Position numbers and translations under genes: made by a program. Of a stretch of 64,000 nucleotides of DNA, positions 1 to 7,484 are shown piece after piece (position 1 is the first letter of the stretch; each line of letters opens with the position of its first letter). The stretch comes from Rhodocyclales bacterium (GTDB lineage: Bacteria; Pseudomonadota; Gammaproteobacteria; Burkholderiales; Rhodocyclaceae): positions 1-64,000 of the forward strand of contig JAQGMF010000010.1 of assembly GCA_028292505.1 (NCBI GenBank), given 5' to 3'. The notes beneath the pieces are model-generated. The model saw only the letters and a list, made by a program, of their open reading frames with translations. It did no database searches and was not told the DNA's origin.

Positions 1-41
1 TTCAGGCCGCGCTTGCTCAGCGCACAGGGCTTCGGGCATAA

Positions 42-806
42 TTGTCCGCTTTCGTGGCTGCTTCCTCTTCAAACTCCCGCAAGCGCGTGGTCCTCCTCGG
101 AGCGACCGGTTCCGTCGGCGAGAGCACGCTGCGCGTCATCGCGGCGCATCCGGACAAACTCCAACTCGTCGGGATCGCCGCGCGCGCCAATCACGCGCGG
201 CTCGCCCAGATCGCGCGCGATTTTTCGGTGCCGCAGGTCGCGATCTTCGACGACGCCGCCTTCGCCGAGGCGCGGAAATCCGGCGGTTTTCCCGCGGGCA
301 CGAAACTGCACGGCGGCTTGGACGGCCTCGTCGCCCTCGCGAGACTGCCGGAAGCGGATCTCGTCCTGGTCGCCGTGGTCGGCACCACCGGCCTGGCGCC
401 GGCCCTCGCAGCCCTCGCCGCGGGCAAGGACCTCGCGCTCGCCTCGAAGGAAATTCTCGTCCTCGCCGGCAAGTTCGTGATCGAAGCCGCGCACGCGCAC
501 GGCGCAAAACTTCTGCCCGTCGACAGCGAGCACAACGCCGTCTTCCAGTGTCTTCAGGGACATCCGCACTCCACCGTCCGCCGCGTCACGCTCACCGCCA
601 GCGGCGGCGCGTTTCGCGACTGGCCCGTCGAGCGCCTCGCATTGATGTTCATGACATCGCACCGACTTCCCGTTTCACTCTATGCGGCCTATATCAAACC
701 AATACCGCGTCGAGCACCTGAAGCGCCGGCGCATCTTACCGGAGCGTTGCCTATCGCGCCACCTGCCGTGCGCTGTTGTGACGGGCCTTTGCGGTGGATC
801 AAATGA
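42..806 (+). CDS. dxr: N-terminal half of 1-deoxy-D-xylulose 5-phosphate reductoisomerase, broken
   Basis: Dxr converts 1-deoxy-D-xylulose 5-phosphate to MEP in isoprenoid synthesis. Residues 15-200 match the family well: an N-terminal NADPH-binding motif (LLGATGSVGESTL), the LASKEILVLAG segment and the PVDSEHNAVFQCLQG segment with metal and substrate residues. After ERLA (residue 200, base 641) similarity stops. The remaining 54 residues are unrelated, and a whole Dxr has about 390. The reading frame opens at TTG. The coding style is more GC-rich than the zapBA genes next door and resembles Dxr from Verrucomicrobia/Opitutaceae more than from Betaproteobacteria, judged from memory. Betaproteobacterial dxr also normally sits in a frr-uppS-cdsA-dxr-rseP-bamA cluster, which is absent here. 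Either this is a decayed or transferred fragment or, more likely, an assembly join near base 641. The family call is firm; the gene cannot be functional as read. Confidence 0.75.
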   Translation: MSAFVAASSSNSRKRVVLLGATGSVGESTLRVIAAHPDKLQLVGIAARANHARLAQIARDFSVPQVAIFDDAAFAEARKSGGFPAGTKLHGGLDGLVALARLPEADLVLVAVVGTTGLAPALAALAAGKDLALASKEILVLAGKFVIEAAHAHGAKLLPVDSEHNAVFQCLQGHPHSTVRRVTLTASGGAFRDWPVERLALMFMTSHRLPVSLYAAYIKPIPRRAPEAPAHLTGALPIAPPAVRCCDGPLRWIK

Positions 807-886
807 CGAATACGCAGGACGAATACAGCCAACCTTGAGCAGGGGAGCCTTGACCGAGTTTCTACCGTAGGCCTACCATCGCCTTC
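642..886. other. gap between the dxr fragment and zapB; no gene seen
   Basis: No supported coding region. A TTGACC box at 850-855 and TACCAT at 874-879, 18 bases apart, could be a promoter for zapBA. They would place the transcript start almost on the zapB ATG. Short open frames here lack family resemblance. Confidence 0.35.
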
Positions 887-1090
887 ATGGAAAAAGAAAT
901 CAATCAACTCGAAGAGCGCGCTGCGCGGCTTCTGAGCGAATACCAGTCACTGCGAGACGAGAACCGCGGCCTGCATACGCGTCTGGATGCATTGGAAGCA
1001 GACAACGGACACCTGCGCGACAAACTGGCGCAATGCATCGCCCGTGTCGAAGCGCTCATCGCGCGCCTGCCTGAACGCGAGGACGTCTGA
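887..1090 (+). CDS. zapB: ZapB-like cell division coiled-coil protein (TIGR02449 type)
   Basis: A 67-residue protein, almost entirely one coiled coil, with heptads of Leu/Ala and charged residues from residue 1 to about 60 and no cysteine-rich or membrane segment. Proteins of this size directly before zapA in beta- and gammaproteobacteria are the TIGR02449/ZapB-like family, thought to bridge ZapA-decorated FtsZ filaments at mid-cell. Its TGA shares one base with the zapA ATG, so the two are translationally coupled. No Shine-Dalgarno sequence is visible before the ATG, and a weak promoter (850-879) would give a near-leaderless message. Function is inferred from position and shape, since coiled coils carry little family information. 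Confidence 0.7.
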   Translation: MEKEINQLEERAARLLSEYQSLRDENRGLHTRLDALEADNGHLRDKLAQCIARVEALIARLPEREDV

Positions 1091-1386
1091 TGGACAAGAT
1101 CGACATCGACTTGATGGGCCGCCAATACAGTGTCTCCGTCAAGGCAGATGAAAAGGAAACGCTGCTCGCGGCAGTGACACTCGTTGATGAACGAATGCGC
1201 AAGCTGGCAAACAAATCGACGAGTGGTGGTGAAACGCTTGCCTTGATGGCGGCTCTCGACATCGCCAATGAATTCGTCACACATCAGCGTGCGGGAGGCC
1301 TTGATCTGCCCGATTACCGGCGTAGAATAAATTTATTGGGCGAGCGGTTCGAACAGGCGCTGGCCAAGCAAGAAAAATTGTTTTGA
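1090..1386 (+). CDS. zapA: cell division protein ZapA
   Basis: ZapA binds FtsZ in the cytoplasm and cross-links its protofilaments, stabilising the Z ring. The 98-residue product has the family layout: an N-terminal beta region (IDIDLMGRQYSVSVKADE), then two helices, the second a C-terminal coiled coil with the AALDIANEF stretch typical of the tetramer-forming helix. Length is normal. It overlaps the zapB stop by one base and is followed by the 6S RNA gene, the arrangement seen in many Proteobacteria (zapA-ssrS). Confidence 0.92.
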   Translation: MDKIDIDLMGRQYSVSVKADEKETLLAAVTLVDERMRKLANKSTSGGETLALMAALDIANEFVTHQRAGGLDLPDYRRRINLLGERFEQALAKQEKLF

Positions 1387-1490
1387 GATTTTAAGACGCG
1401 TTTGAAGCTGAAAATTTCAGTTCCAGTGACGCGTTCCGTAGATTGATTTATCAGGTGTTGTTTGGAGGTTTGAAACAGCCCGAAAAGGTT

Positions 1491-1670
1491 TTCCCCTGCA
1501 GTGTTCGTCAAGGTCGGTGTACTCCTTGAACCAATGTCTAACGACATGGTTGCTGTCCGAACAAGCCGCTGTTGTGAGCGCCCCTAAGCCGGGTGCACCT
1601 GATGCGGTCCGGTAGCGACCCCCTGAACCCAGGTTCAGGATAACCGGCCTAACGGCACAGGCGGGGGAAC
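1491..1670 (+). ncRNA. ssrS: 6S RNA
   Basis: 6S RNA mimics an open promoter and sequesters sigma-70 RNA polymerase in stationary phase. The sequence lies just downstream of zapA, the conserved locus for ssrS. Its ends pair (TTCCCCTGC at 1491-1499 with GCGGGGGAA at 1661-1669), and it contains the typical betaproteobacterial segments CTTGAACC near 1527 and CCTGAACCCAGGTTCAGGAT at 1622-1641, around a large central bubble. The closing stem spans about 180 nt, the expected size. The exact 5' end is approximate because processing cannot be seen. Confidence 0.85.
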
Positions 1671-1680
1671 CCAGCAAGAC

Positions 1681-1713
1681 ACAAACGCGGCTTCGGCCGC
1701 GTTTGTTTTTTTG
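1681..1713 (+). terminator. intrinsic terminator after 6S RNA
   Basis: Perfect stem ACAAACGCGG / CCGCGTTTGT around a CTTCGG-type loop, followed by seven T residues (to 1712). It ends the ssrS transcript just before the EVE gene. Confidence 0.9.
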
Positions 1714-1812
1714 CAGAACGTTCATCCGAGCGCTTGCCGCCTGCCCTTAAAGCCAGTTGACTCCATGCAGTGCCAAGATCAACCTTCAAGCACCTCGTCC
1801 CCAGAATTGATG

Positions 1813-2292
1813 ATGCGCTATTGGCTTATGAAGTCCGAACCGGCGGACTGCTCGGTTGATGATCTTGCCGCCATGCCGAACCAGACGGTTGCTTGGTACG
1901 GTGTTCGAAACTACCAGGCTCGCAATTACATGCGCGACCTGATGCAGGTCGGTGACTTGGCGTTTTTCTATCACTCGTCGTGCCCGCGTCCCGGCATTGC
2001 CGGCATCGTTTGCGTGGCCAGCACGGCCTTCCCCGACGTCACACAGTTCGATCCGAAGAGTCGCTTCTTCGATCCCAAATCCACTCCTGAGGAACCGCGC
2101 TGGCACAACGTTGATGTGCGTCTCGTCGAAAAGACGCCTTTCGTTGATCTCGCAACACTCAGGGATCAAGAATCGCTTGCCGATATGCGCGTTTTGCAGA
2201 AAGCAAACCGCCTCTCTATCACGACGGTAGATCCGGAAGAATGGCGCACGATCACGACGCGGCTGATGGTGCCAAAGGGATTGAAAATCTGA
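1813..2292 (+). CDS. EVE-domain protein (thymocyte nuclear protein 1 type)
   Basis: A 159-residue single-domain protein. The start (MRYWLMKSEP at 1813, with another ATG at 1810) is the hallmark beginning of the EVE/PUA-like family related to human THYN1, and the motif VRNYQARNYMRDL with the following AFFYHSS strand is also conserved. EVE domains are YTH/PUA relatives that bind modified bases in nucleic acids. The bacterial role is not settled, but cytoplasmic nucleic-acid binding is likely. It is the first gene after the 6S RNA terminator and has its own start, so it is probably transcribed alone. A longer frame opens at 1711 inside the terminator and is unlikely to be used. Confidence 0.88.
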   Translation: MRYWLMKSEPADCSVDDLAAMPNQTVAWYGVRNYQARNYMRDLMQVGDLAFFYHSSCPRPGIAGIVCVASTAFPDVTQFDPKSRFFDPKSTPEEPRWHNVDVRLVEKTPFVDLATLRDQESLADMRVLQKANRLSITTVDPEEWRTITTRLMVPKGLKI

Positions 2293-2716
2293 AATCCACG
2301 CTGGGTTGCGCGGCACGTTTCTGGCCGAAAAACGTGCTCATGTATACAAACCAGCCGCTGGTGCGCCGCAACGATTTTTCGTTGGAAATCAATGTCCGCA
2401 AGGCAGGAATATTGCTGCAATGCAGCATAAAAAACCTTTAATTAAAAAAACGACTTTAATCCACCCATAAATTCTGGTGATATGTAAGAATGGTCTTTCA
2501 CGGACAATGCTCCGCGCAATGCGCCAGGCACACCGCGAGGATGTAGGAGACGACAAAGGCTGCTGCAACACAGTACGCCGACCGAGCCGCTACCGGGACC
2601 GACGCCCGGAATCAGCGACCAAAGCGATATCCGAGTAGCTTTCGCTGTAGCAAGCCGGGCCCTTCGGCCCGGCTAGTCCCGCCCCCCCCATAAATTTATC
2701 TTTGTAAATTCAATAG
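2293..2716. other. gap with strong hairpins, possible structured RNA
   Basis: No protein gene is supported. On the + strand three stems occur close together: CCGGG/CCCGG at 2593-2609, AGCGA/TCGCT at 2623-2646, and a nine-base stem AGCCGGGCC/GGCCCGGCT with loop CTTC at 2653-2674. The last is followed by a C-rich run rather than T residues, so it is not a normal terminator. I do not recognise an RNA family here. Confidence 0.4.
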
Positions 2717-2879
2717 GCCATCTGGAAAGTCGGCGCCTTTGTCCTATTCGGCTTGAGACATATGTGTTCAGCCTGCTTTCCAGATGGTCCATGCAGTCAA
2801 AAGTGTTAGGGGAAAGGAAATCCGTTTTCGGGTTTCCTGAATTGGAACGGGGAGTCTTTGCTGACTTCCCGTTTTTTTA
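2717..2879 (+). ncRNA. candidate small RNA, unassigned
   Basis: A + strand segment of about 160 nt made of three successive stems: a perfect 12-base pair (CCATCTGGAAAG at 2718-2729 with CTTTCCAGATGG at 2776-2787), a smaller stem (AGGAAA.CC at 2815-2823 with GGTTTCCT at 2831-2838), and a final stem with a T run (2846-2879). A weak -10-like TAAATT (2705-2710) lies about seven bases before the first stem, but no -35 is convincing. The terminator points away from the neighbouring minus-strand gene, so some + strand transcript must end here. An alternative is a long 3' UTR of the EVE gene. Confidence 0.4.
2846..2879 (+). terminator. intrinsic terminator
   Basis: Stem CGGGGAGTC / GACTTCCCG (one G-T pair) with loop TTTGCT, followed by seven T residues. 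It may also weakly end the converging minus-strand gene that stops at 2890. Confidence 0.8.
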
Positions 2880-2889
2880 TTCTCGCCTC

Positions 2890-3570
2890 CTACTTGACGG
2901 GCACGGACTGGCCCGGAGCGCTACCAGCTTCCTTGGCTTTGCGCTCCGCTTCCTTTTGCGCATGCTCTTTGGCGTGTGCGGCATAGCGCGCGGCATCCTT
3001 CTTTGCTTGTTCGGCCCGTTCCGCCGCCTGTTGCGCGTTGCGCGCTTGTTCTTGCTGCAGCTGCATTTCGTGCCCCGCTTGTTTGTGCTTGTCGAGCGGT
3101 TTGGCCTGCGGCTTCGGAGCCTCGGGCGCGCCTTTGTCCATCTTGAGCGGCGCGGCGCCGGGCTTGGGCTGGGCAGCCGGCGCCGAACTGTGTGGCAGGA
3201 TCAATTGTGGTCTCGGCGGCGCACTGGCCTGCGCTTTTTCGTGCACAGCGATTTCATGCGCGCGCTGGTTGCGCTCCAGGCCAACTGCCTCGATCTCCAT
3301 TGCGCGCACCTTGTTGATTTCTTCAATCCAGCGCTCACGGGCAGAATCCTTGCAGGCGTTCTCAAGGAATTTCTTGCGGCACGCCGCATTGTCCCGTGCG
3401 CGCTGCGCATCGGCGGCATGGCGAGTACGTGAAGCTTCCGCCTTCAGGCTCGTAGCACGTTCCGCGCGGGCGGCCCACACAGCTGGATCGTCCTCGCTCA
3501 GCGGTTCGGAAGTCTGTGCAAACGCACTGCTCGCCAGGACAAGCAGCAAGCCCATCAGTTTTCTTTGCAT
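2890..3570 (-). CDS. conserved-type hypothetical periplasmic protein, Lys/Ala/Gln-rich
   Basis: A 226-residue protein of unrecognised family. The start at 3570 (MQRKLMGLLLVLASSAFAQ) gives a clean signal peptide with an AFA-Q cleavage site; upstream in-frame starts would bury it. Residues ~30-115 form a charged helical region with two cysteines (ACRKKFLENAC) and a WIEEINKVRAMEIEAVGLER stretch. Residues ~115-165 are Pro/Ala/Lys-rich. The C-terminal ~60 residues are a highly charged Ala/Gln/Glu/Lys helix. The shape suggests an exported, possibly wall- or nucleic-acid-binding protein, but no function can be assigned. It is divergent from the ABC-F gene, with start codons under 100 bases apart. 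Confidence 0.7.
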   Translation of the reverse strand: MQRKLMGLLLVLASSAFAQTSEPLSEDDPAVWAARAERATSLKAEASRTRHAADAQRARDNAACRKKFLENACKDSARERWIEEINKVRAMEIEAVGLERNQRAHEIAVHEKAQASAPPRPQLILPHSSAPAAQPKPGAAPLKMDKGAPEAPKPQAKPLDKHKQAGHEMQLQQEQARNAQQAAERAEQAKKDAARYAAHAKEHAQKEAERKAKEAGSAPGQSVPVK

Positions 3571-3651
3571 GTGTCTCGATTCCCCAAGCGCGACGCGCTT
3601 AAAATGTTCGGCCGCCCGCATTGTCCCAGCTCCCAACAAAGTGATCCAGTT

Positions 3652-5577
3652 TTGATCCAATTCCGCGCACTCACTCTTGCCCGCGGCGCCCGCCGCCTGA
3701 TCGAAAATCTTTCTATGCAGATCCACCCCGGCTGGCGGCTGGGTGTGGTGGGGGCCAATGGTAGCGGCAAGTCGAGTCTGTTCGCATTGCTGCGCGGCGA
3801 GTTGCATCAGGATCAAGGCGATCTCGATATTCCATCGACATGGGTGATCGCCCAGGTGGCACAGGAGACGCCTGCACTTGCAACGCCGGCCATCGACTAT
3901 GCGCTGCAGGGCGACGCGGAATTGATGTCAATCGAACAGGAGTTGGCGACACTCGAAGCCGAGCACCATGAGGGCGATCATGTGGGCAGCCGCGTCGGCG
4001 AGCTGCATTCGCGACTGCTGGAAATCGATGGCTACGGCGCGCGGGCGCGGGCCAGCGCTTTGCTGGCCGGTCTCGGTTTCTCTATGGAAGACCTGCAGCG
4101 CCCTGTATCGGCATTTTCTGGCGGCTGGCGCATGCGACTCAATCTTGCGCAGGCCCTGATGTGCCGCTCCGATCTGCTATTGCTCGACGAGCCCACCAAC
4201 CACCTCGACCTTGACGCGGTGGTATGGCTTGAGAAATGGCTCAGTGGCTATCGCGGCACACTGTTGCTGATCTCGCACGATCGTGATTTCATCAACGCAT
4301 GCGTTACGCACATTGCATATTTCGATAGTCAACGCCTGACGCTTTACACAGGCGACTACGATTCCTTCGAGGATCAGCATGCCGAACAATTGGCGCAGCA
4401 GCAGGCCATGTTCGTCAAGCAGCAACGCGAAGCTGCGCATCTGCAGAAATATATCGACCGTTTCCGTGCGCAAGCAACGAAAGCCCGTCAGGCGCAGAGC
4501 CGCATCAAGGCATTGGCGCGCATGGAACGCGTCACTGCGGCGCACGTGGATACACCATTCGACTTCGCTTTCCCGGAACCGGATAGCGCGCCTGATCCGA
4601 TGGTCACGCTAAGCGATATGACATTGGGTTACGGCGACAAGACGATTCTGCGCGACGTGAAACTGGAGCTACGGCCCGGCGCGCGCATCGGTTTGCTCGG
4701 CCCGAATGGCGCAGGCAAATCCACGCTCATCAAATTGCTCGCCGGCGAACTGGTCGCACAAAGCGGCCAAGCGCTCTTCGGCAAAGGTGTTGTGCTCGGT
4801 TACTTTGCCCAGCATCAGCTCGAACAATTGCGGCCAAACGAAAGCCCGCTGCAACATCTCGTGCGGCAGGAGCCGATGACGCGCGAGCAGGCCTTGCGCG
4901 ACTATCTCGGCGGCTTCGATTTTCGCGGCGGCATGGCCGATACACCGATTGATCCCTTCTCCGGCGGCGAGAAATCGCGCCTCGCGCTGGCCCTCCTGAT
5001 CCGTCGCAAGCCCAATCTGTTGTTGCTCGACGAGCCGACCAATCACCTCGATCTCGACATGCGCCATGCGCTAACCAAGGCGCTTGCTGAATATGATGGA
5101 AGCATGATCCTGGTAAGCCATGATCGCGCATTGTTACGCACCGTATGCGACGACTTTCTGCTCGTCGCTGATGGCGTTGCCGTGCCGTTCGATGGCGATC
5201 TTGAAGACTACCTGCAGTGGCTGACTGCGCGCCGCGCGCAACAAGCCAGCACGAATGTTGATGCGCAGCTCGCCAACGACAAGGCCAGCCGTCTGCAGGC
5301 GCGTGCTGACACGGCAGCAGACCGTCAAGCCAAACTGCAGCGTCGCCGCCCCTTGCTCAAGGAGCTGGAACAGTTGGAGCGCAAGCTCGCCAAATGGCAC
5401 GAAGAAAAGAAGCTGCTCGATGAAAGGCTCGCCGATCCCGCCTTGTATTCAGGTGCGGAGAGTGGCCAGGTGCAGACATTGTTGAAGCAACAGGGTGAAC
5501 TGACGCAAAACGTGGATGCCGGGGAAAAACGCTGGCTCGACATCCAGGCGGAACTCGAAGAAATAGGCGAACTCTGA
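3652..5577 (+). CDS. yheS: ABC-F family ATPase, YheS type
   Basis: ABC-F proteins are soluble twin ATPases without membrane domains that bind the ribosomal E site and regulate or rescue translation. Two nucleotide-binding domains are plain: Walker A GANGSGKS (about residue 35) with signature SGGWRMRLNLAQAL and LLLLDEPTNHLDLDAV, then GPNGAGKST (about 350) with SGGEKSRLALALL and a second DEPTNHLDLDM. The interdomain linker and the C-terminal charged coiled coil (last ~100 residues) fit YheS, as does the IDRFRAQATKARQAQSRIK stretch. TTG at 3652 (LIQFRALTLARG) aligns with known family N termini; ATG at 3604 would add 16 residues, and neither has a good ribosome binding site. Confidence 0.88.
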   Translation: MIQFRALTLARGARRLIENLSMQIHPGWRLGVVGANGSGKSSLFALLRGELHQDQGDLDIPSTWVIAQVAQETPALATPAIDYALQGDAELMSIEQELATLEAEHHEGDHVGSRVGELHSRLLEIDGYGARARASALLAGLGFSMEDLQRPVSAFSGGWRMRLNLAQALMCRSDLLLLDEPTNHLDLDAVVWLEKWLSGYRGTLLLISHDRDFINACVTHIAYFDSQRLTLYTGDYDSFEDQHAEQLAQQQAMFVKQQREAAHLQKYIDRFRAQATKARQAQSRIKALARMERVTAAHVDTPFDFAFPEPDSAPDPMVTLSDMTLGYGDKTILRDVKLELRPGARIGLLGPNGAGKSTLIKLLAGELVAQSGQALFGKGVVLGYFAQHQLEQLRPNESPLQHLVRQEPMTREQALRDYLGGFDFRGGMADTPIDPFSGGEKSRLALALLIRRKPNLLLLDEPTNHLDLDMRHALTKALAEYDGSMILVSHDRALLRTVCDDFLLVADGVAVPFDGDLEDYLQWLTARRAQQASTNVDAQLANDKASRLQARADTAADRQAKLQRRRPLLKELEQLERKLAKWHEEKKLLDERLADPALYSGAESGQVQTLLKQQGELTQNVDAGEKRWLDIQAELEEIGEL

Positions 5578-5743
5578 CGCGTGGCTCTTGGGCTAATTGC
5601 AAGGCACGCAGCATCGCTGCATAGGCCATCCCCCGCAATCACGCTACTGCCATCTCTGCTGACACCACGCTGTCAGTAGCCCCCCTTCATGATGACGTCT
5701 CCAACAACCAATTCTGAGTACCGGAATTACAAGGAGCGACATC

Positions 5744-6112
5744 ATGAACGCAATCAACTGGTTTGAAATCCCTACGGCCGACTTTGCCCGTGCCACGCGT
5801 TTCTACGAGCGGATACTCGCGACGCCACTGCGCGTTGACGACAGCTTTCCGAACATCAAGCTCGCCATCCTGCCGTCGAGCGAAGACGGCGTCGGCGGCG
5901 CGCTGGTCCAGATGGAACAGGCCAAGCCCAATCCCGATGGCGTACGTGTCTATCTCAATGGCGGCGACGATCTCGCCGCGATTCTCGACCGCGTGCCCGC
6001 AGCGGGCGGCAAAGTGATTATGCCGAAGACATTCCTGCGCGAAGAGATCGGTCATATCGCCCTGTTCGCCGACAGCGAAGGCAATGTCATCGGCCTGCAT
6101 TCTCTGCACTAA
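5744..6112 (+). CDS. VOC (glyoxalase/bleomycin-resistance fold) family protein
   Basis: A 122-residue VOC-superfamily protein made of two beta-alpha-beta-beta-beta units (residues ~3-60 and 66-120). The N terminus INWFEIPTADFARATRFYE is typical of small VOC proteins, and the C-terminal IALFADSEGNVIGLHS carries the usual acidic second-half position. Substrate is unknown: members range from lyases and dioxygenases to metal-free binding proteins. An AAGGAG ribosome binding site precedes the ATG by seven bases. It lies 14 bases before an EVE-domain gene and near a WYL regulator, a common neighbourhood for such VOC genes. Confidence 0.87.
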   Translation: MNAINWFEIPTADFARATRFYERILATPLRVDDSFPNIKLAILPSSEDGVGGALVQMEQAKPNPDGVRVYLNGGDDLAAILDRVPAAGGKVIMPKTFLREEIGHIALFADSEGNVIGLHSLH

Positions 6113-6126
6113 GCGAGGAGGACGAC

Positions 6127-6561
6127 ATGCGCTACTGGATCGGCGTCGCCTCGCGCGACCATGTTGCCCGCGGCGTCGCGGGCGGTTTCTGCCAGCTTTG
6201 CCACGGCAAGGCTCAACCCCTGCAACGCATGTCGGCTGGCGACTGGATCATCTACTACTCACCCAAGGAATGTTTCGAAGACACCGTCACATGTCAGCGC
6301 TTCACCGCCATTGGCGAAGTCGACACCGGTGACGTCTATGCACACGCCATATCGCATTGGTTCGTGCCACACCGTCGCAACATCATTTTTCATGATGCGC
6401 ACGAAGTCGACATTCGCCCGCTGATTGCTCAACTCGGCTTCATCCGCGACAAATCGCGCTGGGGCTACGCCTTTCGCTTTGGCCACCTCGAAATCTCGCG
6501 TGAAGATTTCGAGCTTATCTCCTCACGCATGCTGGTCGAAGCGCCTGCCGAGGCTGCGTGA
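6127..6561 (+). CDS. EVE-domain protein, UPF0310-like
   Basis: A 144-residue EVE/PUA-like protein, distinct from the one at 1.8 kb. It begins MRYWIGVASRDHV and has the CQLCHGKAQPLQRM and DWIIYYSPKE segments, the latter matching the strand that frames the modified-base pocket in EVE proteins, and a C-terminal WGYAFRFGHLEISREDF. Probable cytoplasmic binder of modified nucleobases or nucleotides; the ligand is unknown. A GAGGAGGA ribosome binding site and a 14-base gap from the VOC gene indicate a two-gene operon. A palindromic repeat follows at once. Confidence 0.85.
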   Translation: MRYWIGVASRDHVARGVAGGFCQLCHGKAQPLQRMSAGDWIIYYSPKECFEDTVTCQRFTAIGEVDTGDVYAHAISHWFVPHRRNIIFHDAHEVDIRPLIAQLGFIRDKSRWGYAFRFGHLEISREDFELISSRMLVEAPAEAA

Positions 6562-6565
6562 TTTT

Positions 6566-6660
6566 GTAGGGTGCGCCTGTGGGTAAGTTCGGTGCGAAGC
6601 GACAACCCGCCATTGCGTCAGCCTGAGAGACGGTGGGTTGCTTCGCGAACCCACCCTACA
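6566..6660. repeat. inverted GTAGGGTGGG-type repeat pair
   Basis: A degenerate left arm (GTAGGGTGCGCCTGTGGGTAA...) and a right arm reading GGTGGGTTGCTTCGCGAACC and ending CCACCCTACA, separated by a short spacer. The same repeat family occurs at 35396-35492, with a partial copy near 59833. These resemble proteobacterial REP/BIME elements. Confidence 0.75.
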
Positions 6661-6691
6661 TCACCCCGCACCCACATAGAATGCACACACC

Positions 6692-7402
6692 ATGCGCCGC
6701 GCCGACCGCCTCTTCCGCCTCGTTGAACTCCTGCGCAGCCGCAGTTCCTGCACAGGTGCGTGGCTGGCCGACCAGTTGCAGGTGTCATTGCGCACGCTCT
6801 ATCGCGACATTACCGACCTGAGTCTGTCCGGCGTGCCCATCGAAGGCGAGGCTGGCGTTGGTTATCGCCTCAAGCATCGCATCGACATCCCGCCGCTCGC
6901 TTTCGACATCGACGAGATCGAAGCCCTGCTTGTCGGCACGCGCATGGTTCAGGCCTGGGCCGATCCCGAACTCGAACGCGCCGCGCTCGCCGCAATGGCA
7001 AAGATCCAGAACGTATTACCGGAAGCACGCAAGCGCGAAGCCTCGCTCGCTCGCCTGTTCGTCCCCAACTTCCCGCGTGCCCGCCCGCCCTGGCTCGGCC
7101 AGCTCAGGCATGCCGTGCGGCGCAGAAATGTCATTCGCATCGACTACCAGACCGAAGACGGCACGCCCTCGCAACGCGAACTATGGCCGCTCGGCCTGTT
7201 CTTCTGGGGACAGCACTGGACCCTCATCGGCTGGTGTGAGCTGCGCCACGACTTCCGCCACTTTCGCGTTGATCGTGTGCAGATATTGCTCGTAAAGCCG
7301 GAAGTGTTTCCCGATCAGAAAGGACGACGACTCAGCGACTTCTACGACCAGCTGGAGCAGAAGCAGGGGATTTGCGTACGCGGAAATGGTGTTGTCGACT
7401 AG
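6692..7402 (+). CDS. YafY-family transcriptional regulator (HTH_11 + WYL)
   Basis: A 236-residue DNA-binding regulator. Residues 1-58 form a winged helix-turn-helix (MRRADRLFRLVELLRSR, then WLADQLQVSLRTLYRDITDL), the signature YafY N terminus. Residues ~135-215 are a WYL-type ligand domain, though the central triad reads FWGQHWTLIGWCELR rather than W-Y-L exactly. WYL regulators sense ligands, in some cases nucleic acids or nucleotides. The gene follows the VOC-EVE pair in the same direction across a repeat, and YafY regulators often control an adjacent VOC gene, so regulation of that pair is a reasonable inference. No operator was identified. Confidence 0.88.
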   Translation: MRRADRLFRLVELLRSRSSCTGAWLADQLQVSLRTLYRDITDLSLSGVPIEGEAGVGYRLKHRIDIPPLAFDIDEIEALLVGTRMVQAWADPELERAALAAMAKIQNVLPEARKREASLARLFVPNFPRARPPWLGQLRHAVRRRNVIRIDYQTEDGTPSQRELWPLGLFFWGQHWTLIGWCELRHDFRHFRVDRVQILLVKPEVFPDQKGRRLSDFYDQLEQKQGICVRGNGVVD

Positions 7403-7449
7403 ATTCGCCGCGCACGGGTTGAGCTTTACAAATCCACGACTCGGCTAAA

Positions 7450-7483
7450 GTAGGGCGGGACTCTTTGGAGGTTCCGCCAGCCA
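7450..7483. repeat. GTAGGGCGG...GGAGGTTCCGCCAGC repeat copy
   Basis: Reads AGTAGGGCGGGACTCTTTGG and then AGGTTCCGCCAGCC. It is a shorter variant of the 50-bp repeats at 55371 and 56593, and lies between the ends of the converging regulator and secreted-protein genes. Confidence 0.7.
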
Positions 7484-7484
7484 C

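Noticed and set aside
2653-2674. GC-rich CTTC hairpin as a terminator for the EVE gene
   Set aside because: It is 360 bases from the stop and is followed by C residues rather than T, so it is not a standard intrinsic terminator.
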